In this document: piece after piece, positions 34,901 to 44,915 of the stretch
How the letters are laid out: every line of letters begins with the position of its first letter
How positions within the stretch are numbered: position 1 is the first letter of the stretch
The notes under the pieces: generated by a model
Database searches by the model: none
The model's input: the letters and a program-made list of their open reading frames with translations, nothing else
Told to the model about the DNA's origin: nothing
DNA from: Hyparrhenia diplandra
Taxonomy: Eukaryota > Streptophyta > Magnoliopsida > Poales > Poaceae
Direction of reading: 5' to 3'
NCBI GenBank assembly: GCA_015847255.1
Contig: JADLZK010012341.1
Span: 186,001-250,000 of the forward strand
Length of the DNA stretch: 64,000 bases
Position numbers and translations under genes: made by a program

Positions 34901-35873
34901 GAAACATGAGATAGTAACTAATCCCTCATAAAGTTGGGAGACTCCTACAAGACCACACCTTTACAAAAATATTTTCAGCTCATAACCACAATGCTACATT
35001 AGGGGCGTTTGGGAGTGCTTTCGCAGCTCTAGATTCTCCGTGAGAATCACTCCAAGACAGCCAAACAATAAAAACGACTAGATTCTGGTGGGATGACAAT
35101 AATCGCTCTTCCATTTACACGGCAGTAGGGAGCTGAATAACCTGCTCTCATGCTACCCCTAAATCCCCACAAGAATCACTCCAAAATCACTTCCCACTAA
35201 GAATCACTCCATCAGATAATCAAGGAGCTCGAGCTAAGAATCAAGAGTGAAGCTCCACCAAACAGGGCCTTATTAGTTTCCTAATTACAACAATTCTAAG
35301 TCCAGTGCCAGCTTAGGAAGATGGAGATTGACTCAAATCAAAAAGTCTGACATCATTGTAAAATGGTTTATTTACATCGCATGAAAATTCACGTGATTCC
35401 TGAAACTGTGCTTATTTTCAATCGTACAGATAAAACCCGGGCTGGACTGAATCATATGGATCTCAAACCCTAAATTCATCCACCAATTCCATCAACCTTT
35501 TAAAAAATCAAGCAGTAACCTCACCTCCACTCGGAATCGTCGCCGTAGGGCGAGTAGTAGTCGTATCCAATCTCATCCTTGTTCACACAATTGAACATGA
35601 GCGCCGCCAGCGAAGCAAAGATCCCTGCAAAACCGGCACGCCCAACGAAATCACACCGATCAATCGGACCCCAAGCTCGCACGAGAAAAAAAAAGGGGAG
35701 GGGGCTACTCCCCGAATCTTAGGGCTCCTGCTCTCACCTGGAAGGTAGTGTAGGAAGGAGACCTGGACGGAGCTGCAAACGACCGCGTCCACCCAGAACC
35801 ACCATCCAGCCCCCGAAGATGGCGCCGGACACGCCCGGGCCGATGATCCCCAGAGCAGAGCAAGGTTCTCCAT
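31960..35873 (-). CDS. TMEM50-family transmembrane protein, 4 exons
   Basis: Minus-strand exons: 35873-35738, 35624-35525, 32236-32084 and 31996-31960, about 141 residues. The 3.3-kb second intron is full of repeats. Segments include MENLALLWG, GAGWWFWVDAVVCSSVQVSF, LHYLPGIFASLAALMFNCVN, DEIGYDYYSPYGDDSEW, VKLWLFVAYVVSFVCLAGSV, GPSVWTGVAGVLQCVLVLIS and the end GLVYWTCHSED. Four hydrophobic helices are apparent. This matches plant homologues of human TMEM50A/B; a yeast relative, Vps68, acts in endosomal and vacuolar sorting. The plant role is not established. Two compensating indels fall in exon 1: one base missing in TGGGGATC (about 35846) and one extra G in the GGGGG run (about 35816-35820). 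It shares a 283-bp divergent promoter with the p24 gene. Confidence 0.92.
32698..32956. mobile_element. Stowaway MITE in intron 2 of the TMEM50 gene
   Basis: The body is 32700-32954, with TA on both sides (32698-32699 and 32955-32956). The left terminus CTCCCTCCGTCTCAAAATA and the inverted right terminus CTCTCTCCCTCCTAAAAT are the classic Stowaway ends. The duplicated copy at about 29753-29768 lacks the element and serves as a natural empty site. Confidence 0.92.
33188..34380. repeat. Region bordered by GGCGCCTAGGCG-type repeat motifs
   Basis: AGGCGAGGTGTGGCG at about 33198 and clustered GCGCCTAGGGCGG, GCCTAGGCGACAAGGCGCC and GGGCGCCTAGGCGGCGCC at 34281-34361 belong to a dispersed plant repeat. 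Two right-hand copies end alike (GACGCCTTAATAACTTTGATTACAAC at 34192-34217; GGCGCCTTTATAACGTAGATTACAAC at 34353-34378, each given here as one 26-base site). A CT-rich tract (33760-33860) lies inside. No coding domain is seen. Element class is unknown. Confidence 0.5.
33281..33466. repeat. Tandem duplication, two units of about 93 bp
   Basis: ATAATGCCACTAGAATTTAG starts at 33281 and again at 33374. The copies continue with GCCAGTTCTT, ATGTATTA and ATAATAAGCAG in the same order. They differ at several positions, so the duplication is not recent. It lies in intron 2 of the TMEM50 gene. Confidence 0.8.
34999..35272. mobile_element. Tourist-like MITE in intron 2 of the TMEM50 gene
   Basis: The body is 35002-35269 (268 bp). 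The left end GGGGCGTTTGGGAGTGC and the inverted right end GGCCCTGTTTGGTGGAGC are similar, and TTA flanks both sides (34999-35001 and 35270-35272). The interior repeats AGAATCACTCCA several times, as in many grass Tourist families. Confidence 0.8.
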
Positions 35874-36156
35874 GGTGGCGACCTCTCCTCACCAACTGCT
35901 CCCACCAAGCAATCTCCTCGTCAGGTCGTTCCGCTTCCGCCCTCTTCTCCCTTCTTCGCCGAATTGTTTATTCGCAAGCGAAAACAGGAGCCTGGAGGTG
36001 GGACTGTGGGCCGTCCAAAAAAAGCCCAACTCAAGATTTCTTTGGGCCTATTGCGCCACGCATGTCTATGGGCCTTAGCGAATCGCGTTGAGATGGACGG
36101 GGTGGCGCTTGCAACCTGCTGGGGGCTGTTGGTGGTGGTGCGGCAGGGAAGAGACG
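35874..36156. promoter_or_regulatory. Shared divergent promoter between TMEM50 and p24 genes
   Basis: Only 283 bp separate the two start codons (35873 minus, 36157 plus), so both 5' UTRs and both core promoters must fit here. The sequence is moderately GC-rich with TTCTTCGCCG and GGGCCTATTGC stretches. No clear TATA box was seen on either strand, as is usual for housekeeping genes. Confidence 0.7.
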
Positions 36157-38211
36157 ATGGCGCGAGGTGGCGCATGGGCGGCGGCGGCGGCGGCGGTGGC
36201 GGTGTGGTGGATGGCGGCGGGGCCGGGGCGGTGTGGCTGGAGATTGCGCCGTCAGGGGACTAAGTGTGTGTCGGAGGAGATCCAATCCAATGTCGTCGTC
36301 ATCGGCGACTACTCCGTCCTCTACGATCACCACCACGCCCACCCTACCATCGCCGTCAAGGTAACCAATCGCTTGGACCTAGTGTGCAATATAAAAAATA
36401 GACTATAACCATTGCTTGCGTAATTAGTTTAAGGGAGAGAAATGAATGAACTAAAATAGTTGACACTGTAAATTAGTAATTATTAGCCGACCTAGAAAAC
36501 ACCATTGGGTTGGGGTATCCAATTGCATCCATCAGATCGGGATTGATCGAAGCATTACAGCGTGGGAGGTGATAGACAACAAAATATTGTTATATACACA
36601 GTATAAATTTTTTGGAATGGCCGGTACTCCTATATTTTTTCTATGTTTTTTGTGTACAAGTGGAAATGCAATGGAAGTGCATTATGTGTAGTATCTGTTA
36701 TTATGGAAGGGGAAGTGCATTATGTGCAGTAGCTGTTATTTCTTTGATGTTATGGATTTATGGTATATATCAGTTACTCTTACCTAACAATGGATGGCAT
36801 ACATTGGGACATGTGATTAGCCCTTGGGATATATCATATATTCATATGGCTCCTTACATTGTGGTCACACAGTCCGTGGGCGTCCTAAGAAGAACACCAT
36901 TTGAAAATCATTCTGCCAGCTCAAATGCATCATAGAAAACAAAAACAATTTTATTCTTCATAAAACATAAGTAACTCTCACTATTGTTTGAGAAAAGAAA
37001 ATCATTGTGTGATTGGATTCCTGTCGTGGCTCCCATTATCCTTACGTTCATTCAAAGTGATCCTTAATAAGCCAAGTTCTTGATTCCTTTTGTCTATGGT
37101 GCATGAAATGGATCACGCCATCATGGTGGTCACATTGTTAGTTCTTCAATAATGAAACTGGAAGATGCTGTCCAAACACCTTGCTTATCTTGCATTGGCC
37201 ATAAACTCTCCCTTCAATTAGAGGGACTAAAGATAGGCAACATTTTTTCTGGATAGAGTTGTGATTATGAATCAGGAGACATTGAATCCACCTCCATACT
37301 GTCATATTTATCTGCAAAATAGTTTGCAATTGCATTCACGATATTACATCTTGTGAATAGGGTGTATGAGTTGCACCAATTTTACCCACAAAAAGCTTTT
37401 GACTTATTTGCACATGGTAGTAGTAGTGGATAAATCTATTGGCATTTTCACTTAATTGAGAACATACTAGTAACTTTGCTGGGAGAGGAACTGGACATTG
37501 ACTGGGAGTTGTCTGATTGAAGATTGTTACATCTTCAACCCTTATGTTCCGCTAACATGCTTACATTTCGTTTGGGGATCATTATTTCAGGTCACATCCC
37601 CTTTTGGAGACATTGTTCATAAGAAAGAAAAGGTTTCAATGGAGCAATTTGCATTTACCACAGCAGAAGCAGGGAACTACCTTGCCTGCTTCTCGATTGA
37701 TGGTGAGGACAGAGGGTTAGTGGTGAAACTAAATCTTGATTGGAAAATTGGGATAGCTACTAGAGACTGGGAGTCTGTTGCTAAAAAGGAAAAGATCGAG
37801 GTGAAGTATATGAAAATGAGGTGTTATACTGCCAATTGTAGTTTTTTATTCCTCTTCCATATAACATCAAGTTTTATAATCAGGGAGTTGAACTGGAGTT
37901 ACTCAAGCTTGAAGTTTCTGTCCAATCAATCCATGACAACCTGCTTCTTCTAAAATCCAAGTCTGTGCATCCACTTATTTTCCTAGCTTCATGTTTCAGT
38001 TATTCATGAACCTGGCTGATACCCAGGGTATAATAACAATCTATTTAACAAAATTGTTCTCGCTGCAGAGAAGCTAACATGAGGGATGTCAGTGAAAAGA
38101 CGAATTCTAGGGTCACGTGGTTGAGCATGCTCTCTCTTAGTGTTTGCATTGCAGTCTCTGTTTTACAGTTGTCGATCTACAACAGTACTTCGAAAGAAGA
38201 AGCTCATCTAA
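36157..38211 (+). CDS. p24 delta family transmembrane cargo receptor, 4 exons
   Basis: Exons 36157-36360, 37591-37800, 37884-37960 and 38069-38211, about 211 residues. A signal peptide (ARGGAWAAAAAAVAVWWMAA) precedes the GOLD domain: TKCVSEEIQSNVVVIGDYSV, VKVTSPFGDIVHKKEKVSME, FAFTTAEAGNYLACFSIDGE, then a coiled coil (VELELLKLEVSVQSIHDNLL) and a TM helix (WLSMLSLSVCIAVSVLQL). After two one-base gaps at about 38172-38176 and 38192, the tail reads QQYFRKKKLI-stop. It carries the aromatic ER-exit motif (YF) and a KKxx COPI retrieval motif (KKLI). p24 proteins cycle between ER and Golgi in COPI/COPII vesicles and help to sort GPI-anchored cargo. Compensating shifts in exon 1 at 36215-36255 restore AVWLEIAPSG before TKC. 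Confidence 0.93.
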
Positions 38212-38448
38212 CTGATGTCCGTAATATAGTCCTCTGCAATAAACCTATTTTATGTTTTGTGTTTTTGCATATGAGATTTGATAGTTTCACCATCGAGTCT
38301 AGCACTTGCAAATAAACTGGTAACAACCTGAAATCCCAATCAGATGAGATGACACTGCTGCTATCCTTGTTCAACTTACTTTTTGCAGCATTCAAGACAG
38401 TATTTTGTTCCATGGACAACTCAGGGACAGGGATACCTCTATTTCTAC

Positions 38449-39791
38449 TCAAACATCCAACCCCATGGTGCTACTGACCCTTGCCACAGCCACAAGAAAA
38501 TCTCTGTAATCACACTCAGGCAAGTTTTTCTTGGATGTAGTCTGCAAGGTTCCTTCCACAACTACTCTTGAATGCTGATCTGATCTCACCGATACCAAGA
38601 TCATCACAGCCTAAGATAGCTCTTGTAAGCATCCTTTTTATCAGTTGCTGCAGATAGCATACTTCTCTGCAGTAGCTGGAAATATCAAGAGCAGAAGAAC
38701 GAATTAGAACAGGTACAAAACAGCATGCTTTTTTGGTACTGATTTCAAGGGTTTCCTGGACTTATTACCTTGGAGTAATACTTGGAAGGGTTGTAGATGC
38801 ACTTGACAACAACTCTCAGAGATTCTTCAAATTCAGTAGACCCATTCATCTTCAGTGCCTGCACGCGTACACATTGTCGCAAGGTAGTCAGAACAGAGTC
38901 ATTGAGCAGAGCTGCATGAAGTGGATGATGACACGAAGAAGCTGATGAGTCCGCTTGCCTTGGTATAGTCATGGCCATATATGTGCTTGTAGCTGCAGAA
39001 GGCCAGCCTGAGCTGTGGGATGCTCCTCTTGCTGAACATCTCAGGACCACAGCCTCGTCGACGACGGAACCGGCACCGCTGTTCTTGGTGTCGTGCAGCC
39101 TCCTCGCGTCGCATTTGGCTACGTGCTGGCTGAGTCCGTCGTGGTGCGACCTGCGGGAGGCCGCGAGAGCCAGGAGCAGCTGTTGAAGCAAACAACAATG
39201 GCGGTAGTCAGGTGGTTTAACGCCATGACAGCAGAGAAGGGGAGTGAAGAAGGATGGGATGGGCGCATGCCCTCTGGTAAGGGGTGAGACGGCTCGGTGA
39301 CCATGTCCTGGTCAGGTTCCTCCTGAACCTGGCCATGTAGGCCTGCTTGGTGAAGAAGAGCTGGTCCTGCTTCCGGCGCGTGAACACCTCGACGAGGGCG
39401 CGGTAGCCGGCCACGGTGACGCCGCCCTCGACCGCCTCCCGCGCCACGACCGCGTCCCGTTCCGCCGGCTCCAGCGCCCACAGGTAGAGCAGCTTGCAGA
39501 GCTGGAGGAAGAAGAGAAACCCGCGAGACTGAGAACTCGGTCGCCGCCGTCGCTAAGGCTGAGACTCCTGTGCTCGCCTCTGCGATGATGTTACCTCGTG
39601 CTCCTGGCTGTTGGAGTTGGACATGGCCACGAGGGGTGCCGTGCAGCGCCCCGGCGAGGTCCTCGCCGAACGTCGCACGGTACGCCGCCCTGATCTGCTG
39701 CCTCGCCCGGGCTCCGTGGAGCCAGGAGGAGGCCCAGGCGCCGCGGCGTGCCGCACGCGCCCCGGATCTCCCTGCACGCCTCCTCGGCCAT
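38449..39791 (-). CDS. Annexin, 5 exons, with two GC-AG introns and several frame breaks
   Basis: Minus-strand exons: 39791-39595, 39501-39271, 39179-38959, 38858-38769 and 38675-38449. Annexin repeats are recognisable by their helices: RQQIRAAYRATFGEDLAGAL; LCKLLYLWALEPAERDAVVA, VEVFTRRKQDQLFFTKQAYM; IPQLRLAFCSYKHIYGHDYT, FEESLRVVVKCIYNPSKYYS; and IGEIRSAFKSSCGRNLADYI. Annexins bind phospholipid membranes in a calcium-dependent way and act in secretion, stress and calcium signalling. The first repeat lacks a canonical GxGT calcium loop (GACGT instead). Introns 2 and 3 start with GC (CAGAGG|GCATGC and ACCAAG|GCAAGC). At least seven 1-base indels are needed to join the frames; it is the most broken gene in the window, so a pseudogene remains possible. 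Confidence 0.88.
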
Positions 39792-39867
39792 GGTCGCCGA
39801 CTCGCCGTCTGAACGAGAACTCTCGTTTAGACTGGCCCTGGCCGGCTGGCCTGTCCAGAACGCGCGG

Positions 39868-39880
39868 CCGTATAAATACC
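39868..39880 (-). promoter_or_regulatory. Probable TATA box of the annexin gene
   Basis: The minus strand reads GGTATTTATACGG (plus strand CCGTATAAATACC), about 80 bases upstream of the annexin ATG at 39791. Position and sequence fit a plant TATA box. Confidence 0.55.
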
Positions 39881-41110
39881 AGGGGAAGCATTGCTCGCGG
39901 CGGTTTCCTTTCCCTTGGAGGTGGAAAGGGAAAGGTATCTTCTTCTCGAATGGAAACGGGCGGACGCAAATCCCGGGTCGCACTGGGTGTAGCGCTGAGT
40001 GAGGGCAAGCTGATCTCGGGATCAGCCTTTTCAGCTTCACGTAATCTTCTTTCTTTGAACACAAATGGATCACTTAAAAATAGATCACTTACAAGATCCT
40101 AGGATCAGGATAGCACATTTGCCTTTTGTTGTGCAAAATGAAATGTACTATGGCATTTTGCAGGTGTGTGTGTGTGGGTCATTCTCATTCACATCCACTG
40201 GCTCGTAGTACTTCAGTGGTTGCCAGGCGAAAAGGTCGTAGTACTCGTATACTACTACGAGCCAGATAATAGTACCAGTACGAGTAACAAACGTGCGCTG
40301 CAAAGGCAACCCACTGAACTGTACTGTAAAGGGGATCCATAAAAGCTGGCACTTTTTCGTGGCGAATTCATTTGCGGCTGCTGCTGCTGGTGCGTGGTAT
40401 GTTTGAGTGGCGCCCGTTCGTGGATTCCCCGTAGATGCCGAGTCAGTCTGTCTGTGGCTTTGCCTTCCGTTCCGTCACTGGCCGGCCATGCGTTGCTCCC
40501 TTTCACCGAACCTAGATGGATCGCATTCGCCCGCCCCGGCCAGAAAGAACTCGGTGGCCTTTCCTTTCCTCGCCCAACGCCGAGACTTTTCAGTTCTGGA
40601 CTGCGCGCGCGTTGGTGGATTTTTGTGTGTGTTGGGTTCTTTTGGTTGGTAGCACCTACTCGAACGGTGCAGTGCAGCTGGGATGTTTTTGCTTGTGTGC
40701 GCTGCCCAATCCGCAACGGTTTCTCCCTCCTACGCAGCACGCATCGGTGTGTGAAAAGTGTGTGGTCTCGCAAAACACAAACGCTTTGGGCGAGCGGGGC
40801 ATCCCGTGCTTCTTGCATGTTTCCGGTGAGGGGCGCGTGCTGAACTGCTGATTCAAGCCAGTGTCTGGTGACTGCTGGTGGCTGGCGCGTGTGATGTCGC
40901 GACTCGTCATGATGGCTACTGCTTCAGAGAGGCTGGCTCTGGCTGCTGCGCGCGACCAAAGTGCACAGGCACAGGCGTCTGTCTTTAAAACGTGGGAAGG
41001 CTCATGCTACCCGGGAGGCAGAGGCAGAGGCCGACGAGTGGAAAGGATGCACGAGACGACGAGCGATACAGGCCGGGTGGGGATGCCGACTGAGGAATCA
41101 CTGAATCAGT
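39881..41110. other. Upstream region of the annexin gene, no gene recognised
   Basis: Mixed, moderately GC-rich sequence with overlapping open frames on both strands (up to 187 codons) and no recognisable protein. A 12-bp perfect inverted repeat, TGGCTCGTAGTA, lies at 40199-40210 and 40253-40264. A short GT run lies at 40163-40176. Confidence 0.4.
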
Positions 41111-42948
41111 GATTTTCAGGCCGTATTCGGCTCAAACCGACTCACCATACAACGTTTATAGAAATCAGGCCCAACAAGGCAAATATCATAAAACTGCTTA
41201 CAACAATGCAAATTAAAAAAATGAAAGCACAAAACGTAGTGAAGATAGATCGTCTTTATATGAAACTGGAGCTAACAAAGCGTGGTGGTTCTGTTTCTTC
41301 TTTTGACAAAAAAAAAAAAAAATGGTGGTTCTATTTGTTTTGTATGACTTGAGTGCTTATTTACCTGTTCTTGTAACATGAATTGTGTTAGGGGTTTGCT
41401 TTGTATTGACTACTACGCTTTAGGCAAGCAGTAGCTAGTATTGTCCCTGTTTGCTAACACAATTTGCCTAGTGGTTTGAGTTTGTAGATATTCATTCATG
41501 ACCCTTGTCTTAGGTTCTTTTTTTTGCTTACTCCTAATGAAATATCATAACCAGATCAATCTAACTTATCTCTTTCCTAACAAACCAAACCAAACCAATC
41601 TAATCTATTTCGACACTGTTCATTGTGCTACAATATCACCTGGGCCTGGGCCGGCTCCACTTGCCATAACATTGTCACCAACAAGACACATTCCAGAAAG
41701 AGATGGTGGAAAAACTAAAGAAGCGGGAAGAACGGTGAAGAATATAGCTTTAGGGTTTTAGGCGGCGTGTGTTTAGGGGGGAAAACATTAGATGCTTTTT
41801 CAAAAAAAAAAAAAAACAAGACACATTCCAACAAGAGACGGTGGAACACGAGAAGGAAGAAGAAGAATATAGGTTTATTTAAAAAACATGATTTTTAACT
41901 TCACTCAAGTAATACCCATGAAAATCGACTAACTTTTGCAAGTTCAATTTATACTTAGAATTAATTTTAAGAGAATGATTTTTTAAAAAATAAGGATAAT
42001 AGGAATTAATAATTATCTTAAATTTTTTTCTTCAAATCAGTAGTCCGGTGTTTTTTTTTAGTAATTTTTATTTGAACTTTTTTTTTTTTTTTTGTTTGTC
42101 TTGGCTTTTGAATCTTTTCTTGAAGACGTGTTTGATGATATAGGAGAGCTTCAATCAAGTTTTTAGTGGTTGTGGCACTATAATTTGATTACCATGCGAA
42201 CACATGTATTGGTCCTTTTGCACAGACATAGCACTGTTTAATTTACAACATCGAAGGCATAGAAAAATATTTAAAGTGCACAGCGACGAAGGCCGTATGG
42301 GGCGGCTGAATGATCAACTGAGCACAGACAGTTCACCGGCTCAAAGATTTCTACAGATAAGGCCCAAGAAGGCAAATATCATCATTAAAAAACTAAACTA
42401 GTGACGCAATTTAACAATTAGTCAATCATAAATCTGCATACAACAATTGCAGACACATAGATCTAAGACGAAATTTGAGCTTCACAAATTCACAACGTTA
42501 GACCCTGAACTTGCGATCGTTCCATGCAATACAGAAGGGAAACCATAAGAACCGTACTTTTTTTTCTAGATGATTTTTGTTTACATGTAAACGGAAACTC
42601 TTACGACATCGGAAGACAGAAGCTTACAACGACATCAAGCTCTGCAGTGCGAGAACGCTGAATTCGAATGCTCATTCAGCAACTGCTCTATATAGAGTTA
42701 TTATAGACTTTACAGAGGAACCGGTTTAATTAACTTGCAAAATGCAAGGCACTGCCCTATTCCGTGCTTTGAACAAGCATCTGCCAACCGGCAGGGAAAT
42801 CAAAATCGGTCAGCCAAAAGAATTTACAAACAACACTCAGGAAACAAATATTCTGAGAGAATTGAAACTGGAGCTCAGCTCATCAATGAAACTCCTATGT
42901 AAGGTTATTGTACACACTTGCTATCCAGCATCACTGGAGGGCCTACTA
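41111..42948. repeat. AT-rich intergenic region with two diverged direct duplications
   Basis: ACAAGACACATTCCA occurs at 41681 and 41816 (period 135), followed by similar AGAGAYGGTGGAA and GAAGAATATAG in both; an A-run separates the copies. A second pair matches AGGCCCAACAAGGCAAATAT (about 41168) with AGGCCCAAGAAGGCAAATAT (about 42361), including the flanking GGCTCAAA. No coding region is seen. The last 250 bases probably include the 3' UTR of the processing peptidase gene. Confidence 0.55.
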
Positions 42949-44915
42949 TCAGGATGGCACCGCGAGGGAGGTTGCATCAGGCTCATAAATTGTATCACCA
43001 ATCTTCGATGGCGGCCAATATCGAAGAAGAGATCTCCCAATAATATTCCTCACTGGAAGTGGCCCCCTGAAAATGGCAAGACATTCGATACAATTCAGGC
43101 ATGGGGTATGTGTATCAAGTGCAATTCTAGTGTACCAGATCGAATTATAGTAGTTTGCAACGTACCAGATGTGGGAATCAAAGCTGTTGTTGCGGTTGTC
43201 TCCCAGCACAAACACACAACCTTCCGGTATGAGCTGCGGCAACAATCAACAAATATATGAAATGTGTTAGGGCCCAGCCACCCAGGTACCACACGATGAA
43301 TGCAATCATGCTTACAGAAATGAAAGAATGCTAAGCAGTATGGCTAAATGAATAGGAACTCCATGAGATTCTAAGCATTCCATAATTCAACTATCAGTCA
43401 AATATTGGAAATGGAACAGCTGATACTTCTTTATTGCATAATCTACAGATTTGAGTTTAAGATGTCGATTACTTAGGCCACCTTAAGTACGCATTTCAAA
43501 GAAAATATGTCTAACATCTCTAAAAGTAAAGAGCAATATATGAAAGCAGAATCACACTACAAAAGACACAGTTCCTAGTGCATGGTATAGAGCATATATC
43601 GTACCACTGGTTCCAGCTCGTAGTTGTGTGGCTCCAGCACATAATCCTCATCCTGAACTACTCCGTTAACAAACAGCTTGCCATCACGCACCTGTTAAAG
43701 AGCCAAGATTATCCAGAATTATTACAGGTCAAGTAAAAGAAACGATCTGTTTCCAGCATAATGACACGAAACAAAAAGCAAGGCCGCACTACCATCGGAA
43801 CAAAAGCTTACTTCGACATAGTCTCTCCCTTGGCCACAACTCTCTTGATGAACACATCACCTGAGCTGTAGCCATAAGCCTGCAATGAAAACATCCAATT
43901 CAGACATCTTGAGAAAAACAATCCAGGAGGCAGGAAATAGCACCTGAAGTCCTTTGGGGAGCCGGGAAGATCACAATGTCCGAAATTTCCGGATCCCGGA
44001 ATATGTATGAGACCTGCAGATCACAGCACCAACAAATCATTAACAAACATAAAAATGGCATGGTATGTAAAACCAAAATGTTCGTCAGACAAAGCTCTAC
44101 CTTCTCGGAAAGAATCCGATCACCGATATCGAAGGTCGGGTACATGGACTTGGACGGGATGGACTTGGGCTCGGCCAGGGACGAGCCGTAGAGAAGTGGC
44201 ACGGTCACAGCTGCAAGTGCCGTCTTGGCGTCATCGGGCAGGAGCTCATCCACCTCGACAGCCAGTTGCTCCTGCTCATGGCTGCACCAGCAGCACTGCT
44301 CGTCGCAGTTCCGGCAGAACCAGACGCGGCGGCAGTAATAACAGTACCACTAGCACCACCAATCAACGCCTTCCTGGGGGGAGCCGAGGGCGCCAGCGAG
44401 CGGGGGGGAAGAGGGTGCCGAGGACGATGACGTGGCAAGGTCGCTGCACGGGAGCCACTTCGCCGTCTGCAAGAACGGGAGGAAGGACGTGGGGTTGAAA
44501 CCGAGCGAAATCGGCGACGAGGCTGACAGAGAGGCCGCCGATCCGGAGGTCCCAGGCGTCGGTCCCGTCCTCTGCGCGAGCACCGATAGCAGCCCCACGG
44601 CGAGAGACGGCGGCGGCGACGGACGATAAGCACGCACGCGTGAGCAGCAACGAGTGAGCTCCGGCGGCGATGGCCTGCGGCTTGGGGTGGTTGTGGTCGC
44701 CTCCGTCATGGCGGTCGCTGCCGCTGCCGCCGTTGCGGTGCTGCTCGGGCAGCTGGCGGGTGGAGGTGAAGATGCAGAAGGGTCGCCACGCGCCGTCGTG
44801 GAGGAGGCGGCTGCCCGAGGCGGAGGCGGAGGCGGAGGGAGAAGCGGTGGCCGAGCGAGGCGGCGAGGTTCTGCGCCACGTAGCCGGAGTAGGAGACGGT
44901 GATTCGGATCGCCAT
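42949..44915 (-). CDS. Chloroplast thylakoidal processing peptidase (type I signal peptidase, S26A), 6 exons
   Basis: Minus-strand exons: 44915-44101, 44013-43944, 43879-43812, 43691-43605, 43233-43166 and 43066-42949, about 409 codons. The N-terminus (MAIRITVSYSGYVAQNLAAS) and a long low-complexity stretch fit a plastid transit peptide. The catalytic domain has the Ser in IPSKSMYPTFDIGDRIL, then EKVSYIFRDPEISDIVIF, the general-base Lys in SGDVFIKRVVAKG, VLEPHNYELEPV, the GDNRNNSFDSH box, and GPLPVRNIIGRSLLRYWPPS at the end. The enzyme removes thylakoid-transfer signals in the lumen and also matures envelope proteins (Plsp1/TPP). Indels: several in the low-complexity exon 1, including one base missing before DDAKTA at about 44242; one extra A in exon 2 (about 43955); one missing G in exon 3 (about 43826). 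Confidence 0.93.

Noticed and set aside
42579..42592. 14-bp palindrome GTTTACATGTAAAC
   Set aside because: Isolated in AT-rich DNA without a nearby gene start; expected by chance at this scale.
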